This document shows, piece by piece, positions 1-7,795 of a DNA stretch of 10,695 nt. Numbering within the stretch: position 1 is the first letter of the stretch; every line of letters begins with the position of its first letter. The DNA lies in contig CAJVPJ010001301.1 in assembly GCA_910592205.1 (NCBI GenBank), forward strand, positions 1 through 10,695, given 5' to 3'. The notes beneath the pieces were generated by a model. It made no database searches and was not told where the DNA came from. It worked only from the letters and a program-made list of their open reading frames with translations. This DNA is from Paraglomus occultum. Lineage: Eukaryota > Glomeromycota > Glomeromycetes > Paraglomerales > Paraglomeraceae. A program made the position numbers and the translations under genes.

Positions 1-18
1 GTGAAGAGAAGCGCGCAT

Positions 19-26
19 ATAAATAA
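19..26 (+). promoter_or_regulatory. possible TATA box of the broken gene
   Basis: TATAAATA lies 51 bp upstream of the ATG at 77, which opens the first coding segment of the broken gene that follows. The spacing is plausible for a fungal core promoter. In AT-rich DNA such a match also arises by chance, so support is weak. Confidence 0.3.
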
Positions 27-76
27 TTATTGTCACTTTCAGTTTAGTTCAGCCTTAAGTGAGCAATCGTTGGAGT

Positions 77-873
77 ATGGCAGCGACAAAAGCTAAATTG
101 TGAAAAACCCCCTCTCGGCAGAACACGCCTACGCAATTAAGTGCTCTCCCAACCCTATTGTGGACGCCGACCGTAACAGTAAATTGTTTTAATAATTTTA
201 TATTACATTCTATTAGAATTGTCAACAACGTAGTCTGGAAGAAATTGAAAGGTTTCTTAGACATGATGTTGGGAATCAAGTTGGTGAAAAATTATTATCC
301 AGGGCGTTTTTTAGACTGTTGGAAGAATTGTGTTATGGGATTCCTTAGTGGATATGGACAAATTAACAGAAGGAACATTCATGTTGGATTATATTGTGCC
401 ACTCTTTAATAAGGCGATTCATTATTATAATTACACAATTAAGCATTCATGGTATAATATATAAATAGTTTGTATTTTAGGATATATGTAAGGTCTTATG
501 CATCTAAATTACACTGTGGTTGTGGTCAAGTACCCGATTACAAGCCAAATAATAAAAGTGGAACTCGTACGGCTGTATTTGGTGAAGTAACCAGTCCGAA
601 GCAAAATGATCCACATAAAGCTTTCTGGGATGTGCCGCACATGCGAAAGATGACATTGATTATAATATCAAACAACAAGCAATAGAGTTATAACCACATG
701 AAGCAAAACGAATAATCACTTTTATCAATAGCTATAAAATGTCAGTGTGTGTTATGGAATTCCATTCTCCTGGAATATATCTACTGGTTGAAGTGGTCTC
801 GTATAATATTCCAAAAAATGTTAGAGATCTGGAACAGATTATGATCTTTTATCAGATTTTAATGAGCATTCGG
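77..873 (+). pseudogene. frame-broken uncharacterised fungal protein with a PD...GEVT motif
   Basis: A coherent protein can be followed through three frames. Segment 77-172 starts MAATKAKL, has an in-frame TGA at 101-103 and continues Ser/Thr/Pro-rich. A 44-nt GT-AG gap (173-216) leads in phase to 217-345 (helical, QQRSLEEIERFLRHDVG). A one-base loss near 339 moves reading to 339-461 (DSLVDMDKL..., then DYIVPLFNKAIHYYNYT). Segment 481-648 carries PDYK, then VFGEVTSPK. Another one-base loss near 648 leads to 646-873, with an in-frame TAA at 691-693, then VMEFHSPGIYLLVE and a consensus donor GTAAGT at 874. The layout PD, 15 residues, E-x-T resembles a PD-(D/E)xK nuclease core whose Lys is replaced by Thr (E at 584-586, T at 590-592). 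From memory it resembles large uncharacterised Mucoromycota families with GE[VI]K; this is unchecked. Alternatives are assembly indels in a living gene, or chance. Confidence 0.55.
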
Positions 874-918
874 GTAAGTGTTCTTTCATATTAATCTATT
901 TTAGAGAATAATCCTTTT

Positions 919-971
919 CTAGACGAATGATTTCACTATTGCTAGACGAAGGATTTTACTATTGCTAGACG
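919..971 (+). repeat. 23-bp tandem repeat, about 2.3 copies
   Basis: Units at 919-941 and 942-964 both begin CTAGACGAA and end ACTATTG, differing at two positions. A third partial copy (CTAGACG) follows at 965-971. The repeat starts at a possible splice acceptor (TTTTCTAG, ending at 922) for the donor at 874. From 923 an open stretch without a start runs to a stop at 1112-1114, in phase with the preceding broken gene. It could be that gene's last exon, with repeat units encoding part of it, but no recognisable motif is present. Confidence 0.6.
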
Positions 972-1063
972 CAACAATACATGTACAGCGTCTCAGCCAC
1001 TTATCAGTTACATCAGCCTCTTTATCTTTGGCTCACATGATCAAATGTTCACTTTGTCCCATT

Positions 1064-1303
1064 TCATATTGCATATCTCAATATGAGTTTGACCTTCACT
1101 TCAAGCCACTTTAAGTTCTTTTTGTAATTACTCATTTTCTTCCAATTTTTCATAAAAGTCAACAATACCTTTGTAATAACGTTCATTAAATCAAAACTGT
1201 TAATGGTTGTAGTTGGACTTCCTGCGACAAACCTACATTCTTTCGCTCTCTTATGATGAGCATTGATATACTCCTTATAAGTTTCTATTGTAATTCGATG
1301 TTG
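1064..1303 (-). pseudogene. open segment without a start codon, possible coding relic
   Basis: Between a TGA at 1306-1304 and a TGA at 1066-1064 the minus strand is open for 79 codons. The translation has a protein-like composition: charged and amphipathic stretches such as TYKEYINAHHKRAKECRF, later MKNWKKMSNYKKNLKWLEV. The only Met codons are in its second half, so it would be an internal piece of something larger. Further upstream on the same strand (about 1384-1500) short open pieces occur in shifting frames, as expected for decay. I recognise no family. A chance open frame in AT-rich DNA is a serious alternative. Confidence 0.25.
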
Positions 1304-1958
1304 TCATATATTAATATTAAGTACATAGTTGTTCTAATATATTTTTTTATTAAACTTTTTGAAAATTAAAGCGGGAAAAGCTAAGCAATATTTATTCATT
1401 GCCAGTATAAATCGGTCGTAGACAAGTAATATCTTTGAATTCATCTTCAACAGATGTGATAAAAACATTTGTCTTTTGTAATAGAGGACTTCATTTCTTT
1501 GGTAATTTCAGAAAACACTTACTTTTTTAATTTTCAACGGTAAAGGTACCATTAGCAACCATGCTGGTACTTTTGTAAACCGCAAAGAGATATGATAAAT
1601 GTCACAAAAACTCTTTCAACGCGTTTTGACATGTAACTTTTATGCAAGAAAAGCAAGTCTTGATTTTGGCCAAGTGTAAGGTATCTATAACCAAAAATCG
1701 ACTGACTTTGTGTGTCCTTTATTATTATTAAGCACAGCTAATACTAAGGTGGACCTCTAAAGCTGTTCCAAATGTCGACTGAGTAGCTTTAAACTGTTAA
1801 CAAAAATTGTTACTAAATTTTTAAAATTAAGATTTTATTCTAAAGCATAAGCAATTAATAGTTTTTTTCCCTGGACTGCTGAGCTTGGTTTAAATCCTGT
1901 GCTGTACTTGATTTTTCACACAATCCTTCTATAGAGTTTCAAATTTAGTATTAGTATA
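1304..1958. other. intergenic stretch with no gene seen
   Basis: The stretch is AT-rich, with short open pieces in shifting minus-strand frames near 1384-1500 and no ordered splice sites, RNA gene or repeat I can support. It holds the upstream flank of the cyclotransferase gene. Confidence 0.5.
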
Positions 1959-1967
1959 TTACGTCAT
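1959..1967 (+). promoter_or_regulatory. CRE-like bZIP site upstream of the cyclotransferase gene
   Basis: TTACGTCAT, 34 bp before the ATG at 2002, matches the core bound by CREB/ATF-type bZIP factors (TKACGTCA). It is a single short match seen by eye in AT-rich DNA, so function is conjecture. Confidence 0.3.
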
Positions 1968-2001
1968 TTATTTTCTATTAGCACAAGTTAGAATACATAG
2001 A

Positions 2002-3166
2002 ATGTTATTATTCCAACTAATACTTCTAGTGACATATTTCCGCACAGCTTTCTCTTTCAAAGCTCTTTCTGATGACGAGCTAAGCACAATAGCTACCGCC
2101 AACTCTCGACTAGAAGAATTTGTAAAACCATTTCTAGTCCCTCGAGTAGTCGATACAGATTCTCACAGAGAGGTGGAGACTTTCATCGTGTCGACTTTTA
2201 CGGAACTAGGCTGGGACGTTGAAGAGGACAGGTTTACAGCTTCAACACCACTCGGCGATAAGTCATTTAATAATATAATTGTAACAAAGGATATAACCGC
2301 GCGTTCAAGACTTGTACTTGCTGCTCACTATGATTCAAAGTACTTTCCACCACCGAATGACGGCTTCATCGGCGCAACAGATTCTGCAGTACCCTGTGGC
2401 ATGCTCGTAGATCTTGCACACACACTAGATCCATTGTTAAATAAGCATAATGGTTCGGAACGAACTCTGCAGTTAATCTTTTTTGATGGTGAAGAAGCGT
2501 TCTTGGAGTGGTCAGATACGGATTCACTTTATGGCTCGAGGTAACAATCTTATACATATATTGCATGATTATATTCGTGGTTAATTTACAACGATAAATT
2601 CGCTAACGTTGTCCCAGACATCTTGCTGCAAAATGGGAGCATACGTATTTATCAAGAATCGATGTTCCACACAATACAGCAGTGTCTCTTCTCAGTGGTA
2701 TTGAAGTTATGGTCTTATTAGACTTAATTGGGGCCAAGAAGCCTGTTTTGAGAAACTTTTATTCATCTACATCATGGCTATTCAGCGAATTCGTAGAGTT
2801 GGAGAAACGTCTATGGAGCAAATCATTTTTGAAAGATGACGACGAAAGTTTAAATTCGGATATGTATTTTGATTCTTATCTGCCAAGTTACAATTCATTT
2901 ATAGAGGATGATCATGTCCCATTCTTGCAAAGAGGCGTGCCCATTCTTCACTTGATATCATGGCCGTTTCCTCACGTATGGCATCAAATAACGGTAAGCT
3001 ATTCAACAAAATTTTGCTTCGTGAGCCTGATCCGATGACTAATACTATCGATGCTATTACGGATGACCAGGACAACGCAGATGCTATCAACTGGAATACG
3101 ACAAACAATGTCAATATAATGATGAGAATATTTGTTGTCCAATATTTACATCTGACACCAAGTTGA
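2002..3166 (+). CDS. glutaminyl-peptide cyclotransferase, secreted (M28-like zinc enzyme)
   Basis: Exons 2002-2540, 2618-2993 and 3071-3166 give 1011 nt and 336 aa. Introns are 77 nt each (donors GTAACA and GTAAGC; branch GCTAACG in the first). The enzyme cyclises N-terminal Gln, and more slowly Glu, of peptides to pyroglutamate in the secretory pathway. Residues 1-18 are a signal peptide ending TAFS. By alignment to human QC, zinc ligands are D127 ([11 protein letters not shown]), E165 (FFDGEEAF) and H302 (VWHQITDN). Catalytic residues E164, D215 (LLDLIGA) and D278 (DDHVPF) are present, as are pocket Trp W170 and W301. N150-G-S and N314-T-T are possible N-glycosylation sites. The C-terminus, VVQYLHL, matches the family end. 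Length is close to animal QC (about 360 aa), so it looks complete and active. The ATG is chosen because it opens the signal peptide. Confidence 0.93.
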
Positions 3167-3508
3167 ATATTTGTCACCAGTTATTGCCAGCGAGTAGACG
3201 ATATTAAATTAATTTTATACGGATTAAAGATTATTGAGTGTGTTTAGTTTCTCTTTCTCTTTGATAAAATTTAAAAATGATCATCAAATAGAAATGATCG
3301 TTTGTTTGTTTGTACTGCAAAACTACGCGTTTATTTGGTTTTTTTTTGTATAAAAGTAAGATCAAATGTTCGATTAACGCACTCCCAAATTGCCCCTCCA
3401 CGTATAATTAGTACTTCGTTATACCTTGATTAATTAAAGGAACTTGCCATACGTTGTAAATAATAATAATGATTAAAATAGAATGTTCGTAAAAGTAAAA
3501 CGGTCAAA
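3167..3508. other. convergent 3' intergenic region
   Basis: Cyclotransferase (+) and G alpha (-) end 342 bp apart, tail to tail. Possible poly(A) signals are ATTAAA at 3203-3208 and 3223-3228 for the + gene, and AATAAA on the minus strand (3335-3330) for the G alpha gene. If used, the transcripts would end without much overlap. A (GTTT)n tract near 3299-3312 and a T10 run near 3339-3348 are simple sequence. No gene is seen. Confidence 0.45.
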
Positions 3509-5126
3509 TCACAAGACCAAGTCTCGCAGATTCTGCGTCAATATGATATCTACAGGATCACAAAGATAGTTTAGGTGAGGGCAAGTAGGTGTATATATCT
3601 CGGCATTAGTCATCCGCTTACCTGTCACACTCCCCATTATATGCCTTAGAAGGTCGGTATCAGTAGCATTAGTAAAGTGCGGATATATTTCTTTCTGGGT
3701 ACTTCTATTCAATCGCTGGAATCTTCGCTTAAAGTAGTGTGAGGCCTGCTTGAAATCATCAGATGAACCTACGCGAGTTTATTTTATTAACGCAATGTCC
3801 GTGTTAGTAATCACAATCAAAATGCGCAGCGACAAACCGTTTGTCAAACTTTACCTTGATAGTCTGGGAAATATTTCCTGACCCTGGAATATTTGATCTT
3901 CTCCTTGAATATATCAATTTTGTTCAAAAACAATATCATACTCGTGTTGACGAACCATTGAGAGTTACAAATACTATCAAATAGAAGCAATGCTTCCTGC
4001 ATCTGATTAGCATCTTTATCCTCTACCAAGCACTGATCATATCCAGAGATAGCTACAAGAAAAAGTACTGCTGTGACATCTTCAAAGCAGTGAATCCACT
4101 TCTTTCGCTCAGATCGCTGCCCTCCAACATCAAACATCCTATAGGTAAGCGGTCCAAGATGGAAACTAGTTTCCACTATGCCGACTGTTTTCAGTCTACA
4201 TCGAAGAATATCTTGGTTTGTTGGTATATATTCAGAAGCAAAAACTCTATCCAAGTTTCCGTAGAAACTATGACAAGGTAGTGATGTAGTATTTTAGTGA
4301 ACGAAACAATGCAAAGTAAGCATCTATTTGTACTGTCATTTTACACAATAGGTTGTTATTATACTCACTAACTCATGTTGTCATGTAAAGCATACTGGTT
4401 ACCCTTCTCATAACATTCCTGTACGCCCTTATCATTCCATAGGCTCTTCAGGGGTTGTAGATAGTGCGTAGGAAACGGCTGCCCCTTTGGTAGGGTCGGA
4501 ATATCGGTAAATAATGATAGATATTGCTTTTATGAAAAAAAGACGAGACAATAATAAGCGGTAGAGTAACTTTGATGTTTAGTCTGGTTGATTATCAGTT
4601 ATGAACAATGACAGGTCAAGTATTAAATAATCTCACGCATTTCCTACCATATTTGAACTATCTCCAAGTGGAATACGAAAGTACTCCATTGCTTCGAGCA
4701 CCAATCGCATAGATTGCATTATGTTTAATAAAACTATCGATTTGTAGTTTTCCTTCTCTGACTCGTTAAATCCGGATGTATGAATTAGACGCATCTGTTT
4801 GAGAATTGTACTCTTTCCAGACTCTCCTGCACCTAGAATCGACCACAAGTCTCATCAGTATTTTAAAAGTAAACTCGTACACTCGGGAGTAATTTTGGAT
4901 CGGTAAAGGGACTCTCTTTTCCTTTGCAATGTCAGGGTAGGATCCTGTAGCTCTGCATACTTTTTAACATATATTTCTATATAGAACATATCAATTTAAT
5001 TTAGTTCTTACCTAACAATAATAACTTTACTTCTGTTTTCTGTTGTTTCTCATCCCTCCTCAAATCTCTTTCTATCCTCTTGTTAGTCTGGTAATCTTCG
5101 TTATGAGTCGATATACACCCGCCCAT
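3509..5126 (-). CDS. heterotrimeric G-protein alpha subunit
   Basis: Exons (minus) 5126-5012, 4832-4648, 4526-4369, 4267-3855, 3768-3622 and 3549-3509 give 1059 nt and 352 aa, the family's usual length. Introns are 179, 121, 101, 86 and 72 nt; donors GTAAGA, GTAGGA, GTGAGT, GTAAAG, GTAAGC. It is a GTP switch coupling seven-helix receptors to effectors at the plasma membrane. N-terminus MGGCIST has myristoylation Gly2 and palmitoylation Cys4. P-loop GAGESGKST is 39-47 and starts at an intron. The helical domain spans roughly 55-170. Switch I holds R177 and T180, switch II is DVGGQ 199-203 with GTPase Gln203, and NKID is 268-271. The G5 motif reads TNAT (323-326) instead of the usual TCAT. The C-terminus NLRDLVL lacks Cys at -4, so it is not a pertussis-toxin-type substrate. 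[16 protein letters not shown] is fungal in style. The subclass (Gpa1/2/3) was not decided. Confidence 0.96.
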
Positions 5127-5535
5127 GCCCACTATTCTTAGTAACTTTTTCAGCAGTACGATCGCCAGCGTTCGTGTAGGTACCTTGAAGAATTAAAAAT
5201 AAAAAGTAAAGAAACCACGTCTGAAATAGAATATGCCAAAATTATGACTTGGGGAAACGGACTCGTTAGACTGAGAACGGCGGAGGAGATATTATTATTG
5301 GGAGTAAAATACTACTTTTGAATAGTTGAAATAGTGATTAGAATTTTAAAAAGTAATAAAGCAGAATATATTAGTAAAAGCTTTTCAGCAGTAAATTTTA
5401 TTTGAATGAGAAACAAGGAACAAAAGAAAAATTGGTTTATGGGTGGGTATTCAGGTTTGTTTGAGCGAACAAAGCGAGGAATTATGAACTTTTCGAGAAA
5501 CGACACATTCTTTCCAAAAGTGTGGTAAGCCGGTT

Positions 5536-5569
5536 CCAATGACGGCATTTAGAAGCAGAATATCATTGG
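5536..5569. promoter_or_regulatory. pair of CCAAT boxes upstream of tafazzin
   Basis: CCAAT at 5536-5540 on + and ATTGG at 5565-5569 (CCAAT on -) lie about 130 and 101 bp before the ATG. That is the usual range for the fungal HAP/NF-Y complex, which controls many mitochondrial genes. The second box begins an imperfect palindrome, TTGGTTGCAATTGAACCAA (5566-5584), centred on an E-box CAATTG. Factor binding is inferred from motif only. Confidence 0.4.
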
Positions 5570-5638
5570 TTGCAATTGAACCAACACAAAATCATAACCC
5601 TTTCCTTTTTGCCAAACATTCCCCAATATTAACATTTA

Positions 5639-5648
5639 CCCTAACCCA
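5639..5648 (+). promoter_or_regulatory. telo-box-like element before tafazzin ATG
   Basis: CCCTAACCCA within TACCCTAACCCAAC lies about 22 bp before the ATG at 5670. It contains one and a half TTAGGG-type units on the minus strand. In fungi Tbf1/Rap1-like factors bind such interstitial motifs at promoters. It may equally be a chance part of the pyrimidine-rich leader. Confidence 0.25.
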
Positions 5649-5669
5649 ACAACGGTTACCGACAAACTA

Positions 5670-7120
5670 ATGTGGATGCTATTAGGAACACTATTATTCA
5701 TTATTCTATCAGCTCCTGTTATAGGTTTTCTCGCCTTTTCCCACAACGGAAATATGGTGCAAACTAACACGGAAGTTCCATCTAACGAGACGTCTTTCGG
5801 GCCAGATACAAAATGCATAGTCAAAGTCCCCAAACCATACTATTTAGAGAATAACAATCCGAGACGCATGCTGCTTAATCGTGTTGCTGGAGCCCGGCTG
5901 TGGAACTTGGCGAGCTGGTGCACAAGCGTGTCTTGCGTAATAATTGCAAAGCTTTTTCTGAACTTTTGCACAAAGTCGGCTGTCGTTCATAATGAGGAAC
6001 CTTTTGTCCGTATTTTACTGGATCCTAATCGAACTAGGCCCATATTGACGGGTATGTTACGATATTTGAAGGAGGAAAAGAAGTGGGGTCATGCGAAATC
6101 GAAAGGATTAACTGAGAATTATTTTTTGCCGGTCAATTGTGCATACATGCATCAATCAATGGTTTGGCCCGATTTATTCATTCTTAGTTGCTAATCATTG
6201 TTCCACGTAAGTATTTCTTTCTTTATTTTTGTTCGTTGTAGATTACATGCCTTGTACTACGGAAGTAATAATGGCACGAGCTGATTTTCCATTCCTTAGA
6301 GTCGATGATCCGTTGTTGTGGGGAAGCCTACCAATGTCAGTTTACAAGAGTTTACGAACAATTCGTTGGACACTTGGTGCGCAGGAAATTTGTTTTACCA
6401 ACCCGTAAGTAATTGATGGCATGCGACATATGACATACCAAGCATATTATGATAAATCTACTGACCGATCTTGTGTTTGTATTAGAGCACTTTCTTATTT
6501 CTTTTCGCTCGGCCGCGTTGTTCCCACAGTGCGAGGGGCAGGCATACACCAACCAGCCATGAATTATGCATTGGATAGGCTTAATGATGGTGAATGGGTG
6601 GGTATGCGGAAACGACAAACTTTATGTCTTGATGCTGGGTAGTTTTTTTTTACTACTTTTCTAACAATGTATTTACTACTTAAAAGGTACATATTTTCCC
6701 AGAAGGAAAAGTCAATCAAACTGCTAGCTTGATACGATTTAAATGGGGAATTGGGCGATTACTGATGGAGACGCATAATTTACCCATAGTTGTACCATTA
6801 TGGCACAAAGGTGTGCATCAAGATTTATTTCATTCATCTTATTGTATTCTTGCAATGTTTACTAACGCTTTCAATTCTGCTTTCCAGGTCTCGAGGATGT
6901 TATGCCCGAAGAAAGAGATAATCCGTTTATTCCGCTTATTGGTAAAGATATAAAAATTTTGTTTGGTGACCCAATAGACTTGAAAGAACTTCTCGCGGAA
7001 CTACAGGAAGTAGACGAAACAACCACTCGGATTCGAATTACCGATATAATTTTCCGTGCCATGGATGAATTGCAAAGGAAGGCCTGCGCAATCGAGGTTG
7101 AGGAATCGAAAACTAGATAA
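5670..7120 (+). CDS. TAZ1: tafazzin, cardiolipin/phospholipid-lysophospholipid transacylase
   Basis: Exons 5670-6051, 6188-6206, 6300-6404, 6486-6597, 6687-6810 and 6888-7120 give 975 nt and 324 aa. Introns are 136, 93, 81, 89 and 77 nt; donors GTATGT, GTAAGT, GTAAGT, GTGGGT, GTGTGC; branch ACTAACG in the last. Tafazzin remodels cardiolipin acyl chains at mitochondrial membranes. The acyltransferase HX4D motif is H131-D136 (NHCSTVDDP). Family blocks follow: [26 protein letters not shown] (185-191), FPEGKVNQ (210-217), RFKWGIGR (223-230) and PLWHKG. Human tafazzin is 292 aa and yeast Taz1 381, so length fits. The ATG is the first in frame after a stop at 5595-5597. Residues 2-23 are strongly hydrophobic and followed by a polar linker, an N-terminal extension before the usual start of homology near W78; M67 is an alternative start. 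Confidence 0.95.
6188..6206 (+). other. 19-nt micro-exon of tafazzin with the catalytic His
   Basis: TTGCTAATCATTGTTCCAC is flanked by TTCTTAG and GTAAGT. Joined to 6051 (last G of exon 1) and 6300 (first A of exon 3) it reads VANHCSTVDDP, restoring the invariant NHxS..DDP block and the reading frame on both sides. Reading straight through from exon 1 instead lacks the motif and stops at 6192-6194, and the alternative acceptor near 6240 runs into a stop. The micro-exon is therefore required for a functional enzyme. Confidence 0.92.
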
Positions 7121-7395
7121 CCATAGAAGCGTGTAAGGGGGGGACGGTTTGTAATAATATGAATCGATCGATGATAAAATATCGTTCTAATACCCGGAAG
7201 ATTCCGAATACTTTCTGTTATATGTAGGACACGGTTGTACAAATATTATTTAATTATTTTTTTTCACATAGAATAGACTAGATCAGCAAATATATTCCAG
7301 CTGTAGTGGTAATTAATATTTGTATTCGCCAAAGATGACAATAACTTTAATACCAACACGCCGCATCGACTAATTAATTAACTACGATGACGATA

Positions 7396-7423
7396 ACGAC
7401 GACGACAACAACAACAACAACAA
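7396..7423 (+). repeat. (ACG)n/(ACA)n trinucleotide microsatellite
   Basis: About three ACG units run into five or more ACA units, followed by an AT-rich tail. It is simple sequence in a non-coding region and likely to vary in length between strains. Confidence 0.85.
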
Positions 7424-7453
7424 TAGTAATTGTAAACAAACCAGCCATGCATG

Positions 7454-7490
7454 GGTTTTTTAGCGGAAATGCGCTTATTGAAAAAAAACC
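7454..7490 (+). repeat. hairpin-forming inverted repeat in tafazzin 3' flank
   Basis: GGTTTTTT (7454-7461) pairs with AAAAAACC (7483-7490), and inside it AGCG (7462-7465) pairs with CGCT (7472-7475) around GAAATG. A palindrome CCATGCATGG sits immediately before (7445-7454). Function is unknown; a 3'-end structure is one option, chance in A/T tracts another. Confidence 0.45.
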
Positions 7491-7795
7491 ATTCTGGATA
7501 AAGTAATAAAGCATATTCTTATAAACAAATATGTGTCATATGTAATTTGTATCGCATCGAGGACTCATAGAAGATGGGAACATGTCTTTCCGATTAGTAC
7601 AAACCTGCAAGAGGATTAGTTATCTTTTGGGGAGGTTTTTTGGTACTGTCCGTGTTCTATACAATCCTTACGGTTATCTTTTATACCCGTGTAAATATGG
7701 TGATAGGATAAGTCATATTAGCTAATAATGCGTTGTGTATTTGATGTACGACTTATATGCCTATTATCAAAACGATTGACCAATAAACGGGTGAC

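Larger units (their letters stand above)
5127..5669. promoter_or_regulatory. divergent promoter region between G alpha and tafazzin
   Basis: This 543-bp gap separates two start codons pointing away from each other. The tafazzin side has two CCAAT boxes, a pyrimidine-rich tract near 5598-5610 and a telo-box-like ACCCTAACCC just before the ATG. On the G alpha side only AT-rich DNA is seen. A minus-strand open stretch at 5312-5548 has no family features and is left uncalled. Confidence 0.5.
7121..7795. other. tafazzin 3' flank, no gene seen
   Basis: AT-rich downstream DNA with a G7 run near 7136-7142, a microsatellite and a hairpin (listed separately). AATAAA at 7505-7510 and 7782-7787 are possible poly(A) signals but lie far from the stop. 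I see no coding segment or RNA gene. Confidence 0.5.

Noticed and set aside
4090-4281. Plus-strand open stretch inside G alpha
   Set aside because: It is the antisense shadow of exon 4 of the G alpha gene and extends into the adjoining intron.
5523-5530. Donor-like GTAAGC upstream of tafazzin, possible 5' leader intron
   Set aside because: The only AG dinucleotides before the ATG are too close (5550-5560), so no credible intron can be built.
5312-5548. Minus-strand open stretch between G alpha and tafazzin
   Set aside because: It has no motif, a low-complexity hydrophobic tail and lies in promoter DNA; probably chance.
6052-6194. Read-through extension of tafazzin exon 1
   Set aside because: It begins at a consensus donor GTATGT, lacks the acyltransferase motif and ends at a stop inside the micro-exon; it is intron 1 sequence.
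6598-6642. Extension of tafazzin exon 4 past GAATGG
   Set aside because: It reads GMRKRQ... to a stop; splicing at GTGGGT (6598) to 6687 restores WVHIFPEG, the family block.
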